From assembly GCA_965153355.1 (NCBI GenBank), contig OZ231128.1, positions 40,238,001-40,302,000 of the forward strand: DNA of 64,000 nucleotides, read 5' to 3'. Source of the DNA: Flaccisagitta enflata. Its lineage: Eukaryota; Chaetognatha; Sagittoidea; Aphragmophora. Every line of letters begins with the position of its first letter. Position 1 is the stretch's first letter. Positions 11,666 to 22,925 of this stretch are shown here, piece by piece. The notes beneath the pieces are model-generated. The model saw nothing but the letters and a program-made list of their open reading frames with translations. It did not search any database and was not told where the DNA came from. The position numbers were made by a program, and so were the translations under genes.

Positions 11666-11706
11666 TTGACATCGTGACATCGTATTCATATCGTGATAGG
11701 AGAGAG

Positions 11707-12005
11707 GGGGTAAATTGGGTCACCAGGGGTAAAATGGGTCACCCACTTTTTTCAAAGAATTTGGGTAAAAAAATGGCGATTATGATAATTAAGGAAGGTC
11801 AAGTGTGTATAGTTTCTGATGAAAACAGAAATTTTGCATAAACTGATACCTAGGCTGAATAAAGTGGGTGACAGACCTGCATATAGTTGCATATTATATT
11901 ACTGTATTAGGGGTATATGCGGAAGAAAATCAAAGGAACAGGGGGTAAAGAAATCAAAGGTCGTGCAGCTATATACACCTCAGGCTAGGTGACCCATTTT
12001 ACCCC
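11707..12005. mobile_element. Small inverted-repeat element (MITE-like)
   Basis: GGGGTAAATTGGGTCACC on the left is mirrored by GGTGACCCATTTTACCCC on the right. The left motif is also directly repeated once (AGGGGTAAAATGGGTCACC). About 300 bp, no coding capacity. Confidence 0.6.
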
Positions 12006-12089
12006 TCCACCCCCGACTCTGTTGGCTCCTTTGAAAAAAAAAGAATAGAATCAAATTGGATTATTTTCTTCACGCGTGATATCTGTTAG

Positions 12090-12233
12090 AATGGGACGCA
12101 CGGGAATCACAGGAGTTTTGACGGACGCGATAACGAACTCGCTCATGCGGTGATTCCTGACGATGTGAGAAAACCAGTCAGAATCTGCTTTGATGACGAA
12201 GAAAATTGGACCATCAGGAAAAACCATGGATGG
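12090..12233 (+). CDS. Matrix metalloproteinase exon 3: structural zinc and calcium loop
   Basis: Acceptor ATATCTGTTAG at 12079-12089, donor TGG|GTGAGG at 12233/12234. The length is 144 nt in phase 0-0, matching exon 2 (ends phase 0) and exon 4 (starts phase 0). It encodes THGNHRSFDG, ELAHAVIPDD, ICFDDEENWT and RKNHGW. These align with the MMP segment HGDxxPFDG...LAHAFFP...HFDDDExWT...GHG. The family's structural zinc ligands are His-Asp-His-His; here they read His-Asn-His-Cys. The exon sits between a MITE and an (AG)n tract that starts 12 bp after the donor, and an ab initio predictor could easily skip it. Confidence 0.85.
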
Positions 12234-12243
12234 GTGAGGATAT

Positions 12244-12529
<286 letters not shown>

Positions 12530-12540
12530 TTTTTCGATAG

Positions 12541-12859
12541 ACAGACAAACAGACATGCAGATAGACAGACATTTAAGGAGGGCCAGTAACGTGGATAAAA
12601 AATTGAATATTCCAACAAAGGCAGACGCTGAAGCCGAGCGATGGATTATGAATTAATTATTTTCTATTGAATCCATTTAACCCTATGGGCCTCCAAAACG
12701 GTCACTTGATGGTCCACTATGCTTGCTATGAGATAGGATATGCCATCAGCTCATGCGGTTGCCTTAGTTTAAATCGGTCGGGCTGGGGAAGCGATGCAGT
12801 AGTTAACTCTGTCACTGGGTACTGCGTATGGGTCAGCGGTGTGAAAACAAGGCCAACAC
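12541..12859. other. Intron sequence with nothing recognised
   Basis: Starts with a short CAGA-rich tail of the microsatellite, then unique-looking intron sequence without repeats or domains. Confidence 0.35.
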
Positions 12860-13254
12860 CTATAAGTCGCGTGCGAGATTTACAGGGTAAAAATGACTTA
12901 GAATGACTTAGAATGACTTAGAATGACTTAGAATGACTTAAAATGACTTAATATGTCCAAAAAGGACTTAAAATGATTAAAAAACCTAATGACCAAAAAT
13001 GACCTAAAATAACTTAAAATGACTCGGAATAACTTAAAATGACTTAGAATGACTCAAAATGACTTAGAATAACTGTTAATGACTAAAAAAGACCTAAAAT
13101 TACCTAAGAGTTGACGTTATATTACAAAAAAAGTAAAGTGTGACAGACCGACGGACGGACGGACGGACGGACGGACGGACGGACGGACAGACCGACGGAC
13201 CGACGGACCGACGGACGGACAAAGCGGGGTGTAGAGTCGCGTGCACGCGACTAA
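12860..13254 (-). repeat. Family A copy with an internal ~10-bp tandem array
   Basis: One end is AAGTCGCGTGCGAGAT, the other GGTGTAGAGTCGCGTGCACGCGACT. Between them are a decayed array of (AATGACTTAG)n at about 12892-13105 and a (GGAC)n tract at 13150-13220. The GGAC tract and hairpin end match family A copies at 16025 and 27111 (reverse orientation). Confidence 0.55.
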
Positions 13255-13385
13255 AAAAAGGTGCGCATACTTTCAGATTGATCGAAAACAGCAGTTTAAA
13301 ATACGGTATAACACACTTTTCGAGCCGACCAACCAACTGATCTGGCACACCTTGCATCCACGTGAATTGAAGCTGAAAGTATTTT

Positions 13386-13585
13386 TAATCGCATGCCTGC
13401 GACTCTATAACCCGCTTTGTCGGTCGGTCCGTCAGTCTGTCGGTCACAGTTAGCTTTTTTTCAACATTTACGGACGGTTTCTGCACTACTGTTTCTGCCC
13501 AATGGCCTAGGCTAGCCTTTTCATCACTGTCCAGCTCAGCCTATCCGCACGCGTCTTCGGTAACTGTGTACATCCGGCCTTGTTT
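13386..13585 (+). repeat. Family A short interspersed repeat ending at the exon 4 acceptor region
   Basis: Starts AATCGCATGCCTGCGACTC, then CTATAACCCGCTTTGTC, a (GGTC/GTCC) tract, and ends GTACATCCGGCCTTGTT. The T-rich 3' end contributes to the pyrimidine tract before the exon 4 acceptor at 13613. Confidence 0.7.
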
Positions 13586-13613
13586 TTGTTTTCTAAATCC
13601 GACACATGTCCAG

Positions 13614-13957
13614 GACCTTTTTCAAATCGCCGTTCACGAAATTGGACACATTCTGGGTTTGAAACATTCCGATGACTCCAACTCGGTGATGTGGCACACG
13701 GCCAAAGCCTACGACCCTCAATTCGGCCTTTCTCCGGATGACGTGGCCGGTATTCAGCAGATTTACGGCCCGCGGCATCACGCCTGCCAACCCAACATTG
13801 GCTTTGATGAGATCAAACCCTTTGGCGACAACTTGTTCGCTTTTCGTGGTGGTCATCTTTTTATCTTTCCACTTCGTTATTTAACTCTCTCTGACAATGT
13901 TGGGTCTGGGTATTGCGTCTACGGCAATGTTCAACGGACGTGCGTCACGGGCACGCG
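13614..13957 (+). CDS. Matrix metalloproteinase exon 4: catalytic zinc site and first hemopexin blade
   Basis: Acceptor ACACATGTCCAG at 13602-13613. The exon starts DLFQIAVHEIGHILGLKHS, the metzincin zinc motif HExxHxxGxxH with three His ligands and catalytic Glu. It is followed by the Met-turn SVMW and FGLSPDDVAGIQQIYGPR, the usual end of the MMP catalytic domain. After only two residues (HH) comes ACQPNIGFDEI...LFAFRGGHLFIF, which matches hemopexin blade 1 with the conserved first Cys. The hinge is therefore almost absent. Donor GCG|GTATGC at 13957/13958, phase 2, joins to exon 5 (CG + T gives Arg, then YPHPINTIFPDAPS). All catalytic residues are present, so an active peptidase is expected. 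Confidence 0.9.
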
Positions 13958-14195
13958 GTATGCAATATTTCTATGCAACTATGACTGAGTCTTTTTGGAG
14001 GCTAAAACTGATGATTCATAATCTAAAAATCGTGTTGCCTCTTTTCAAAACATTATTGTACAGATAGTTTTGTAATGAAATTAGGTTGGAATTGTTTGAA
14101 CATTGATTTTGGGCCATTTTTAGATGCATCCTCGAATCTCTTTAACGGGCTTAGTCAGTCTCTCCGTCCGTCCATTGGTCCGTCTGTCTTTGGCG

Positions 14196-14421
14196 GTTTC
14201 TAGTTGCGGACATGCAACTCTATAAGAGGCTTTGTCTGTCCGTCCGTCCATTGGTCCATCGGTCCGTCACGGTCATTGAGTTGAAAAGTGGGGAAACGAG
14301 CGTTTTAGATACTCTTTGTGTATATTCGAGTGTTGGGGGTGGGTTAGGGTGTGGATGGGGGTTAGATGCCCCTGCCAACCTGTCCAAAACTATATTGTGA
14401 CCCCGCGTCACTTGTTTCTTT
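14196..14421 (+). repeat. Family B interspersed repeat, copy 1
   Basis: Starts TAGTTGCGGACATGCAACTC, contains a (GTCC)n tract, TTGAGTTGAAAAGTGGGGAAA and GAGTGTTGGGGGTGGGTT, and ends GACCCCGCGTCACTTGTT. The same order occurs at 17084-17744 and, reversed, at 16213-16402. Confidence 0.7.
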
Positions 14422-14438
14422 GCAAGCGTAAAATCAAG

Positions 14439-14441
<3 letters not shown>

Positions 14442-14481
<40 letters not shown>
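14442..14481. repeat. (CT)n microsatellite
   Basis: About 40 bp of pure CT between a family B and a family D repeat. Confidence 0.95.
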
Positions 14482-15556
<1,075 letters not shown>

Positions 15557-15637
15557 CGTAACACACATTTGTTAAGATTCTAACTTATCTTCCACTCTCA
15601 AAAATTGGGAAAAAAAAACAATCTTTCCTCACCATAG

Positions 15638-15995
15638 TTATCCGCATCCGATCAACACGATCTTCCCGGACGCCCCGTCTCGCGTAGTGGCCGCTGAAGC
15701 CACCAAAGACGGAATGAATCTCTTCGATGGATGGTTCCTTTACACGTACAGATTCACAAACGCCCGATTTCAACTCGTCAAGACTCAAAGAAGGATTATG
15801 AGGAGACTCGTGCACAAGAAAAACATCGTCATTCACGACAAAGTCAAATTCCTTTTTTTTAGCAACGGAGAATTTCAACGGACGTTGTTGGACAATAGGA
15901 TCACTGAGAAATCTTTTCAAATGAAAAACGTGACGGAGATATGGAACTGCGACCCGAAAACCATCGAATCGATGATAGGATACAATAACGCTTGA
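15638..15995 (+). CDS. Matrix metalloproteinase exon 5: hemopexin-like blades, runs into TGA
   Basis: Acceptor TTTCCTCACCATAG at 15624-15637. The frame continues from exon 4 as YPHPINTIFPDAPSRVVAAE and LFDGWFLYTYRF, a clear hemopexin blade 2 pattern (P..I...FP..P..V.AA....LF.G...Y.F). More divergent segments KFLFFSNGEFQRT and VTEIWNCDPKTIES follow and could be blade 3 and the start of blade 4, with a Cys that could pair with the one in blade 1. The frame ends at TGA 15993-15995. I find no strong GT donor before it; GTGACG at 15931 is a weak candidate in phase 0. The exon is therefore either terminal, giving a secreted enzyme, or its donor is unusual. Confidence 0.75.
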
Positions 15996-16024
15996 GTGAA
16001 AACTAAAAAGCAAGATTAATTTTT

Positions 16025-16212
16025 AACAAGGCCGGATACACGGCTACCGAAGTCGCGTGCAGGTGGGCAGGGGCCATATTTGAGGTCACTAGACCATTTG
16101 GGCAGGAGCGGTGAGATCCACACATAAAAATCATAAAAAAAAGTAAAATGTGACCAACAGACCGACCGACCGACCGACAAAGCGGGGTGTAGAGTCGCGT
16201 AGCACGCGACTA
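16025..16212 (-). repeat. Family A repeat, reverse copy
   Basis: Begins AACAAGGCCGGATACACGG, contains TTTGGGCAGGAGC and a (GACC)n tract, and ends GTGTAGAGTCGCGTAGCACG. It lies 29 bp after the exon 5 stop. Confidence 0.75.
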
Positions 16213-16402
16213 ACAAGTGACGCGGGGTCACAATATTGTTGTGGACACGTGGGCAGGGGCATCCCCCATCCACACCCAAACTCTAACCCCACACACACAA
16301 ACTGGATCACCACATATGGACTAATGGACGGACCAACGGACGGACGGACGGACGGACGAACAAAGCCTCCTAGAGAGTTGCCTGTCGGCAACTATAACTT
16401 CA
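16213..16402 (-). repeat. Family B repeat, reverse copy, abutting family A
   Basis: Begins AACAAGTGACGCGGGGTCAC, contains the CATCCCCCATCCACACCC block and a (GGAC)n tract, and ends GAGAGTTGCCTGTCGGCAAC. It directly abuts the preceding family A copy. Confidence 0.7.
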
Positions 16403-16858
16403 ATGTAATGTTTAAAAAGAAATTCAATGTTTGATTGACATTTTAACTCATTTTGTAAACCAGTCAGACCAGTTTATAAATGGGAAAAACAATGGCGTCT
16501 TTTTGTGATATTTCTACATCGTGTAATCGTTCATTGCTACTATTTCATTTTCATCATGCCATGCCAAAGGAAAAAAAAACAAAACATGGGAAAACTTTCT
16601 TGTTTTTCATGATTGAATTTATGTGTAATTGTCTTTCGCTTTTTTTAGTAACAATACTTAAACTTGCCTAGTTTTGCTTTAGCCCTACGATAATAAGAGT
16701 TCAGATGGACGAATACACGTAGAATCGTATACACTATCCTCTGCCTGTATCCCTCCCTCCGCATCCAACCCCACTCTCTCCCCCTCCTACAAGAACCATT
16801 AGCAAAGAGGAGGAAGTGCGCGGGCGGGCGGAGGTTCGGGAGACGGAGAGGAATAACC

Positions 16859-16859
<1 letters not shown>
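16403..16859. other. Stretch with nothing recognised
   Basis: Unique-looking sequence, AT-rich at first. No exon with convincing borders was found. Confidence 0.3.

Positions 16860-16943
<84 letters not shown>
16860..16943. repeat. (AG)n microsatellite
   Basis: About 84 bp of pure AG. Confidence 0.97.
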
Positions 16944-16944
<1 letters not shown>

Positions 16945-17083
16945 AAAGGCAGAAATGAGGTTCTTTTGAAAAGAAATATGTCCTGAGATAAAACTCCCAC
17001 CGCGCAATCGTGATCACATTTTTCAAGGGACGTCCTTTAATCCACAACTTCTTTTTCCAGTTTACCATCCTTTGCTTCTTTTT

Positions 17084-17744
17084 TTTAGTTGTGGACACGC
17101 AACTCTATAACAAGCTTTGTCCGTCCTTCCGTCCGTCCATCCGTTGGTCCGTCCGTCATGGTTATTGAGTTGAAAAGTGGGGAAACAAGCGTATACAATA
17201 CACTTTTTTTTTTATACAAGAGACAGCTTTTTTTAACTCAGCCTGGGTGTTCTTAAATTTTCGTCTGTTTTCAGCCTGAAATTCTCTTAAAGTGTTCTTA
17301 TTTTGTTTGATGTTCATAAATGTCTAAATTGTATAAAAGTACCTTAATTAGAGCAGTTGTATCTTAAACTTGATAATTGCTACATTTTTTTTCTCAATAT
17401 AATGCCTGATTTCATAGGCAAACTAAGAAAAGAAGTTATTTTTAAAGATAAACAACCTATATTTCAAAAAAATTTGAATTAAATTTATTTTTTAGATAAG
17501 AAACTTGAATAAAAATTGTTTTCGAAAATGGCGGAAGCTGAATCTCAGCCTGAGCATTCTCTTATTTTGTTCTTAAAATTTCGGCAAATCTCAGGCTCAT
17601 GTCTCTTATAAACTGGTCTCTTTAAAAAAAGTGTAGTTTGTATGTATTTTTGAGTGTTGGGGGTGGGTTTGGGTGTGGATGCGGGTTGGATGCCCCTGCC
17701 CACCCGTCCGCAACGATATTGTGACCCCGCGTCACTTGTTTTCT
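17084..17744 (+). repeat. Family B repeat interrupted by a TA-flanked element
   Basis: Left half 17084-17200 has TAGTTGTGGACACGCAACTC and GAGTTGAAAAGTGGGGAAAC. Right half 17636-17744 has GAGTGTTGGGGGTGGGTT and GACCCCGCGTCACTTGTT. Removing the insert restores the order seen at 14196-14421. Confidence 0.7.
17201..17633. mobile_element. Family C TA-flanked inverted-repeat element inserted in family B
   Basis: Ends CACTTTTTTTTTT...AAGAGACA and, inverted, TGTCTCTTATA...AAAAAAGTG, flanked by TA on both sides (17199-17200, 17634-17635). Subterminal CAGCCTGRG motifs recur. At 433 bp with no coding capacity it is a Tc1/mariner-type MITE by structure. A second, larger copy is at 57799-58667. Confidence 0.7.
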
Positions 17745-18306
<562 letters not shown>

Positions 18307-18778
18307 TGAGAGAGAAAGAGTGCCAGAGCCAGAGCCAGAGCAAAGGACAGAGCAAGAAAGACAGCCACACAGACAGAAAGAGGGAAAGAAAAAAGAGAGT
18401 GAGGAAATAACAACACTGGCTTAACTCTATGCCTATGGTCTTGGAATCCGCGTGGCTGGTCTAAGCTTTCTCTCCATCATTACTCTCTGTCTACGACATG
18501 GAGAACAATCTGGTCTCGTTTGCTATTCACGAGAGGTCAAAATTGAAGGTTTTTTTTGGCTAAATTTGACTTTTTCTGGTCATTACCTATGTTACCACTA
18601 GTGATTTAGTGAAAAAATCAATGCGAATTTGTATTCCAAAAAAAAGTTATGAATGATTTTGTGAAAAAACAGAAATTTCCCTTTTTCCCCTTTTTCTGTT
18701 AAATTGTCGCGTAAATCTTGGCAATAGGTCTTATTTTCTCCTCCCTCATGCCCCCCCCCCACACACACGCACACACAT

Positions 18779-19451
<673 letters not shown>

Positions 19452-19616
19452 CTCCTTCCGTTTTTTCTTTCGTTCTTTTTTTCAGGGCTCCCGTTTTGAC
19501 GCTTGTTTTACTCTTTCCATCTTTCTCTCATTCTTGTGCTCTCCTCCTTTCTCTCTTTCTTTCTTTCCTTCTTTCTCTTTCTTTGTTGATTTTTTTTCTT
19601 TCCGTATTCTCCTTTC

Positions 19617-19807
19617 TTAGTCGCGTGCTACGCGACTCTACAACCCGCTTTGTCAGTCCGTTGGTTGGACGGTTGGTCGGTCCAATTTCATTTTTTTTAT
19701 GTTTTGCAGTCTTTGGCCTCACTGCTCCTGCCCAAATGCTCCGATAACTCAAATACCGCCCCTGCCCACCCGCACGCGACTGGGGTAGCCGTGTATCCGG
19801 CCTTGTT
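19617..19807 (+). repeat. Family A repeat, full-length copy
   Basis: Starts TTAGTCGCGTGCTACGCGAC, then CTACAACCCGCTTTGTC, a (GGTC/GGAC) tract, CCTGCCCAAATGCTCCGAT and CGCCCCTGCCCACCCGCACG, and ends GTGTATCCGGCCTTGTT. Confidence 0.75.
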
Positions 19808-19929
19808 TTGTTTTCTCCATCTCTGTCCCATCAATCTTTTCAAATGCAACATGCAGTATGATAGGTATAAAGCACATCCGTTAATCGGGCAGTGGCTGAA
19901 TTTTCTTGTTCAAAATTTAGCATTACCTC

Positions 19930-20070
19930 TGTTGCGCAGAATTTTAATTTCGCATAGAAAATGAGAAATCGAAAAAACGAAAAACATCAGACGCATGTAA
20001 AATCCCATACGATGGATCTGATGTTTTTAGAAATGCGAATTTTGTCCTCATGTTCTTGTATTAAAATTCT
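19930..20070. repeat. Short inverted repeat (hairpin)
   Basis: GCGCAGAATTTTAAT on the left pairs with ATTAAAATTCTGCGG on the right. Inside it, AAACATCAGA pairs with TCTGATGTTT. About 140 bp. Confidence 0.55.
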
Positions 20071-21216
20071 GCGGAACAAAAATGTTTTTTTCGAAAATTC
20101 ATTTTGAGGCAGTTTTTATCCGAAAAAATGTAAAAAAGCACACTTAAAATCATCCCAGTAGGATGAAATTTGGCATGCACACGCCTCAATGCGTCCCCTA
20201 ACTACAGTTCAAATCTTGTGTACTAACTCCAACGGGAACATGGGTAAACAAAAATTCAAAATTCAAAGGTCAGAAATTTCAATTTTGTTTTGTCAGCTGT
20301 TATTTTTTTATGTTTTTTTTTAAAATGCATGAAAATATGAAAATTAAAGGCTGAAAAAATTTTTGCATGTACTTTTCAAGCATTTTGGCGGATTTTGCTA
20401 AAGTATTGGACGGTCATGGCACTATTTTATCGATGACAGTTAATGGAAAATTACACTATTGGAATCATGGCTTTTCAGCTTCTGATTTTCCCACATCTCT
20501 GATTTTATTTATTTTTTTCTCGAGACCTCGAATGGCATATGAAGCCCTCCGCTTTTTTGCAGATTGAGATGGGATGTTTGGGGATGTAGTGGGTCCCTTC
20601 ACTGGGGTAGAGATGGTAATTATGATAGGATTTTTTCATCTGAAAGGTGTCGAATAACAAGTGGTATAAATCAGTTCTCCATGTCCTACCTGTTTTTCTC
20701 AATAATTTCATTCACTCACAGTTTTAAACTTGGTGTTAAAATCCCATATCCTTTACTCAACGAGACGAGTTATATGTTGTTGTAACGACCGTAGACAATT
20801 ATTCCTTAATCAGGCACTTCAAGTTTTTTCGGCGCTTTTCAAGTGTGAGTGCCCATAATTGCGCCTAAACCACTTCCCTTGAGTCTGCCTGTGCATAGGC
20901 AACTATGTTGGCGATGGATCCTGCTCTCATTCATTTGCCACATATCCGTATTAACTTCCGCGACTTGCCTGGTCAAGCACTCGTTGCTGCTAGCATCGCA
21001 TATGTTTTGAATGACAAGAATCCATTAAATTCCCTCCAAGCTATCGGTTCACTTTTTTCCACTGTTTTCTTTTTTTTTTCACAAGAATATTTAACGAGTT
21101 GTTATTACGTGCAAGCAATAAAGACATGAGAAGGAAAAACTCCATTATGAGTCGAGTCCGGCTCAGACGCTCAGCGTTTAATGACTATCGAGCAAGTCAT
21201 CAACGGATGGCGCACA
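20071..21216. other. AT-rich stretch with small unassigned frames
   Basis: No repeat is seen. A 74-codon frame at 20905-21129 (starting MLAMDPALIHLPHIRINFRD) has protein-like composition but no recognised domain and no good splice borders. An AATAAA lies at 21116-21121. Confidence 0.3.
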
Positions 21217-22300
21217 TTGATGGCGCAGACTGATACTGCAGTTTGATGGCGCAGACTGATACTGCAGTTTGATGGCGCAGACTGATACTGCAGTTTGATG
21301 GCGCAGACTGAAACTGCAGTTTGATGGCGCAGACTGAAACTGCAGTTTGATGGCGCAGACTGATACTGCAGTTTGATGGCGCAGACTGATACTGCAGTTT
21401 GGTGGCACAGACTGAAACTGCAGTTTGATGGCGCAGACTGATACTGCAGTTTGATGGCGTAGACTGATACCGCAGTTTGATGGCGTAGACTGATACCGCA
21501 GTTTGATGGCGCGGACTGATACTGCAATTTGATGGCGCAGACTTATACTGCAGTTTGATGGCGCAGACTTATACTGCAGTTTGATGGCGCAGACTGATAC
21601 TGCAATTTGATGGCGCAAACTGATACTGCAGTTTGATGGCGTAGACTGATACCGCAGTTTGATGGTATAGACTGATACCGCAGTTTGATGGCACGGACTG
21701 ATACTGCAATTTGATGGCGTAGACTGATACTGCAATTTGATGGCGCAGACTGATACTGCAGTTTGATGGCGTAGACTGATACCGCAGTTTGATGGCGCGG
21801 ACTGATACTGCAATTTGATGGCGCAAACTGATACTGCAGTTTGATGGCGTAGACTGATACCGCAGCTTGATGGCGTAGACTGATATCGCAGTTTGATGGC
21901 GCGGACTGATACTGCAATTTGAAGGCGTAGACTGATACTGCAATTTGATGGCGCAGACCGATACTGCAATTGGATGGCGCGGACTGATACTGCAATTTGA
22001 TGGCGTAGACTGATACTGCAATTTGATGGCACAGACTGATACTGCAATTTGATGGCGCAGACTGATACAGCAGTTTGATGGCGCAGACTGCTACTGCAGT
22101 TTGATGGCGCAGACTGATACAGCAGTTTGATGGCGCGGACTGTTACTGCAGTTTGATGGCGCGGACAGATACCGCAGTTTTATGGCGAAGACTGTTACTG
22201 CAGTTTGATGGCGCAGACTGAAATTGCAGTTTGATGGTGCAGACTGATACTGCAGTTTGATGGCGCAGACTGATACTGCAGTTTTATGCCGCTGATAAAT
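21217..22300. repeat. 26-bp satellite, about 41 copies
   Basis: Unit TTTGATGGCGCAGACTGATACTGCAG with point variants (GCGCAG/GCGTAG/GCGCGG; ACTGCAG/ACCGCAG/ACTGCAA). There are no spacers. The long minus-strand frames encode a 26-residue periodic peptide purely because three units make a stop-free 78-nt period. Confidence 0.95.
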
Positions 22301-22610
22301 GCTGTAGTTTGATGGCGTGAATTACTTTAGTTTTATGGGGTAGTTTGATTCTGCTGTTTGATAGCGCAGATTGATAGAGTAATTTGATGACTTTTCTTAA
22401 AACTGCGTTTGATAGCATTGATTCATGCTACAGTTAGTTGGCGCAGATTGATGCTGCAGTTTGTTGGCGCAGATTGATGCTGAGTTTGTTGGCGCAGATT
22501 GGTGAGGCTGTTAGATGGCGCAGATTTTTGCTGCTGTTTGATGGCGTAGATTGATTCCATTTTTGATGGCGTGGATCGATGCTGTAGCCTCAGGCATGGT
22601 ATTTCTCTGA
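22301..22610. repeat. Decayed edge of the 26-bp satellite
   Basis: Recognisable TTTGATGGCG and GCGCAGATTGATGCTG motifs at irregular spacing, with mutations and deletions, as expected at an array edge. Confidence 0.7.
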
Positions 22611-22925
22611 AAATTGTATTGGACGAAACATTATTCATGATAATTCAAAGTCGTAACAGCATCGCCTCTACCTATCGAGGCTAGAATTGTTACAAAATAG
22701 ACGAAAGCCTTGCATGTTTGCTAATCTGATTGCCATTACCACTTGTGAATTGTGACATTTACATCTACTCAATCGCTGTAATTTTGTAAATTTCCTCCGC
22801 TCTTTCTCACGATGTCCCGAGCTTTATGCTTGTAGCATTGATATTTCCCTTTTTGCAAATTTCAATGTATGTGATGTCAAGGTTACAATAAACATTTTCA
22901 TTGACTAAACGTGTACTTAAGATTA
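22611..22925. other. Stretch with nothing recognised
   Basis: AT-rich sequence between the satellite and a TA-flanked element. No features seen. Confidence 0.3.

Larger units (their letters stand above)
4513..11670 (+). mobile_element. Non-autonomous LTR retrotransposon (LARD-like) in MMP intron 2
   Basis: A complete LTR element: 5-bp target duplication TTGAC (4513-4517 and 11666-11670) and two 524-bp direct LTRs (4518-5041, 11142-11665) that begin TG, end CA and look identical base for base. A primer-binding-like TGGTGCTTTCGGCCGG starts one base after the 5' LTR, and a purine run GAGGGGGAG lies just before the 3' LTR. The 6.1-kb interior has no gag, protease, reverse transcriptase or integrase frame. 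By structure it is a large retrotransposon derivative mobilised in trans. Identical LTRs imply recent insertion. The + orientation is inferred from the PBS and purine-tract positions. It separates MMP exons 2 and 3. Confidence 0.85.

Noticed and set aside
20905-21129. 74-codon frame MLAMDPALIHLPHIRINF as a gene
   Set aside because: The composition is protein-like, but there is no domain, no splice context and no second copy in the window.
21178-22047. Minus-strand 289-codon frame with a 26-residue repeat
   Set aside because: It is the translation of the 26-bp satellite. Three stop-free units make a 78-nt period, and several other frames are open in the same way.
21217-22300. CRISPR-like appearance of a regular short repeat
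   Set aside because: The 26-bp units are contiguous with no unique spacers, and the context is a eukaryotic intron.
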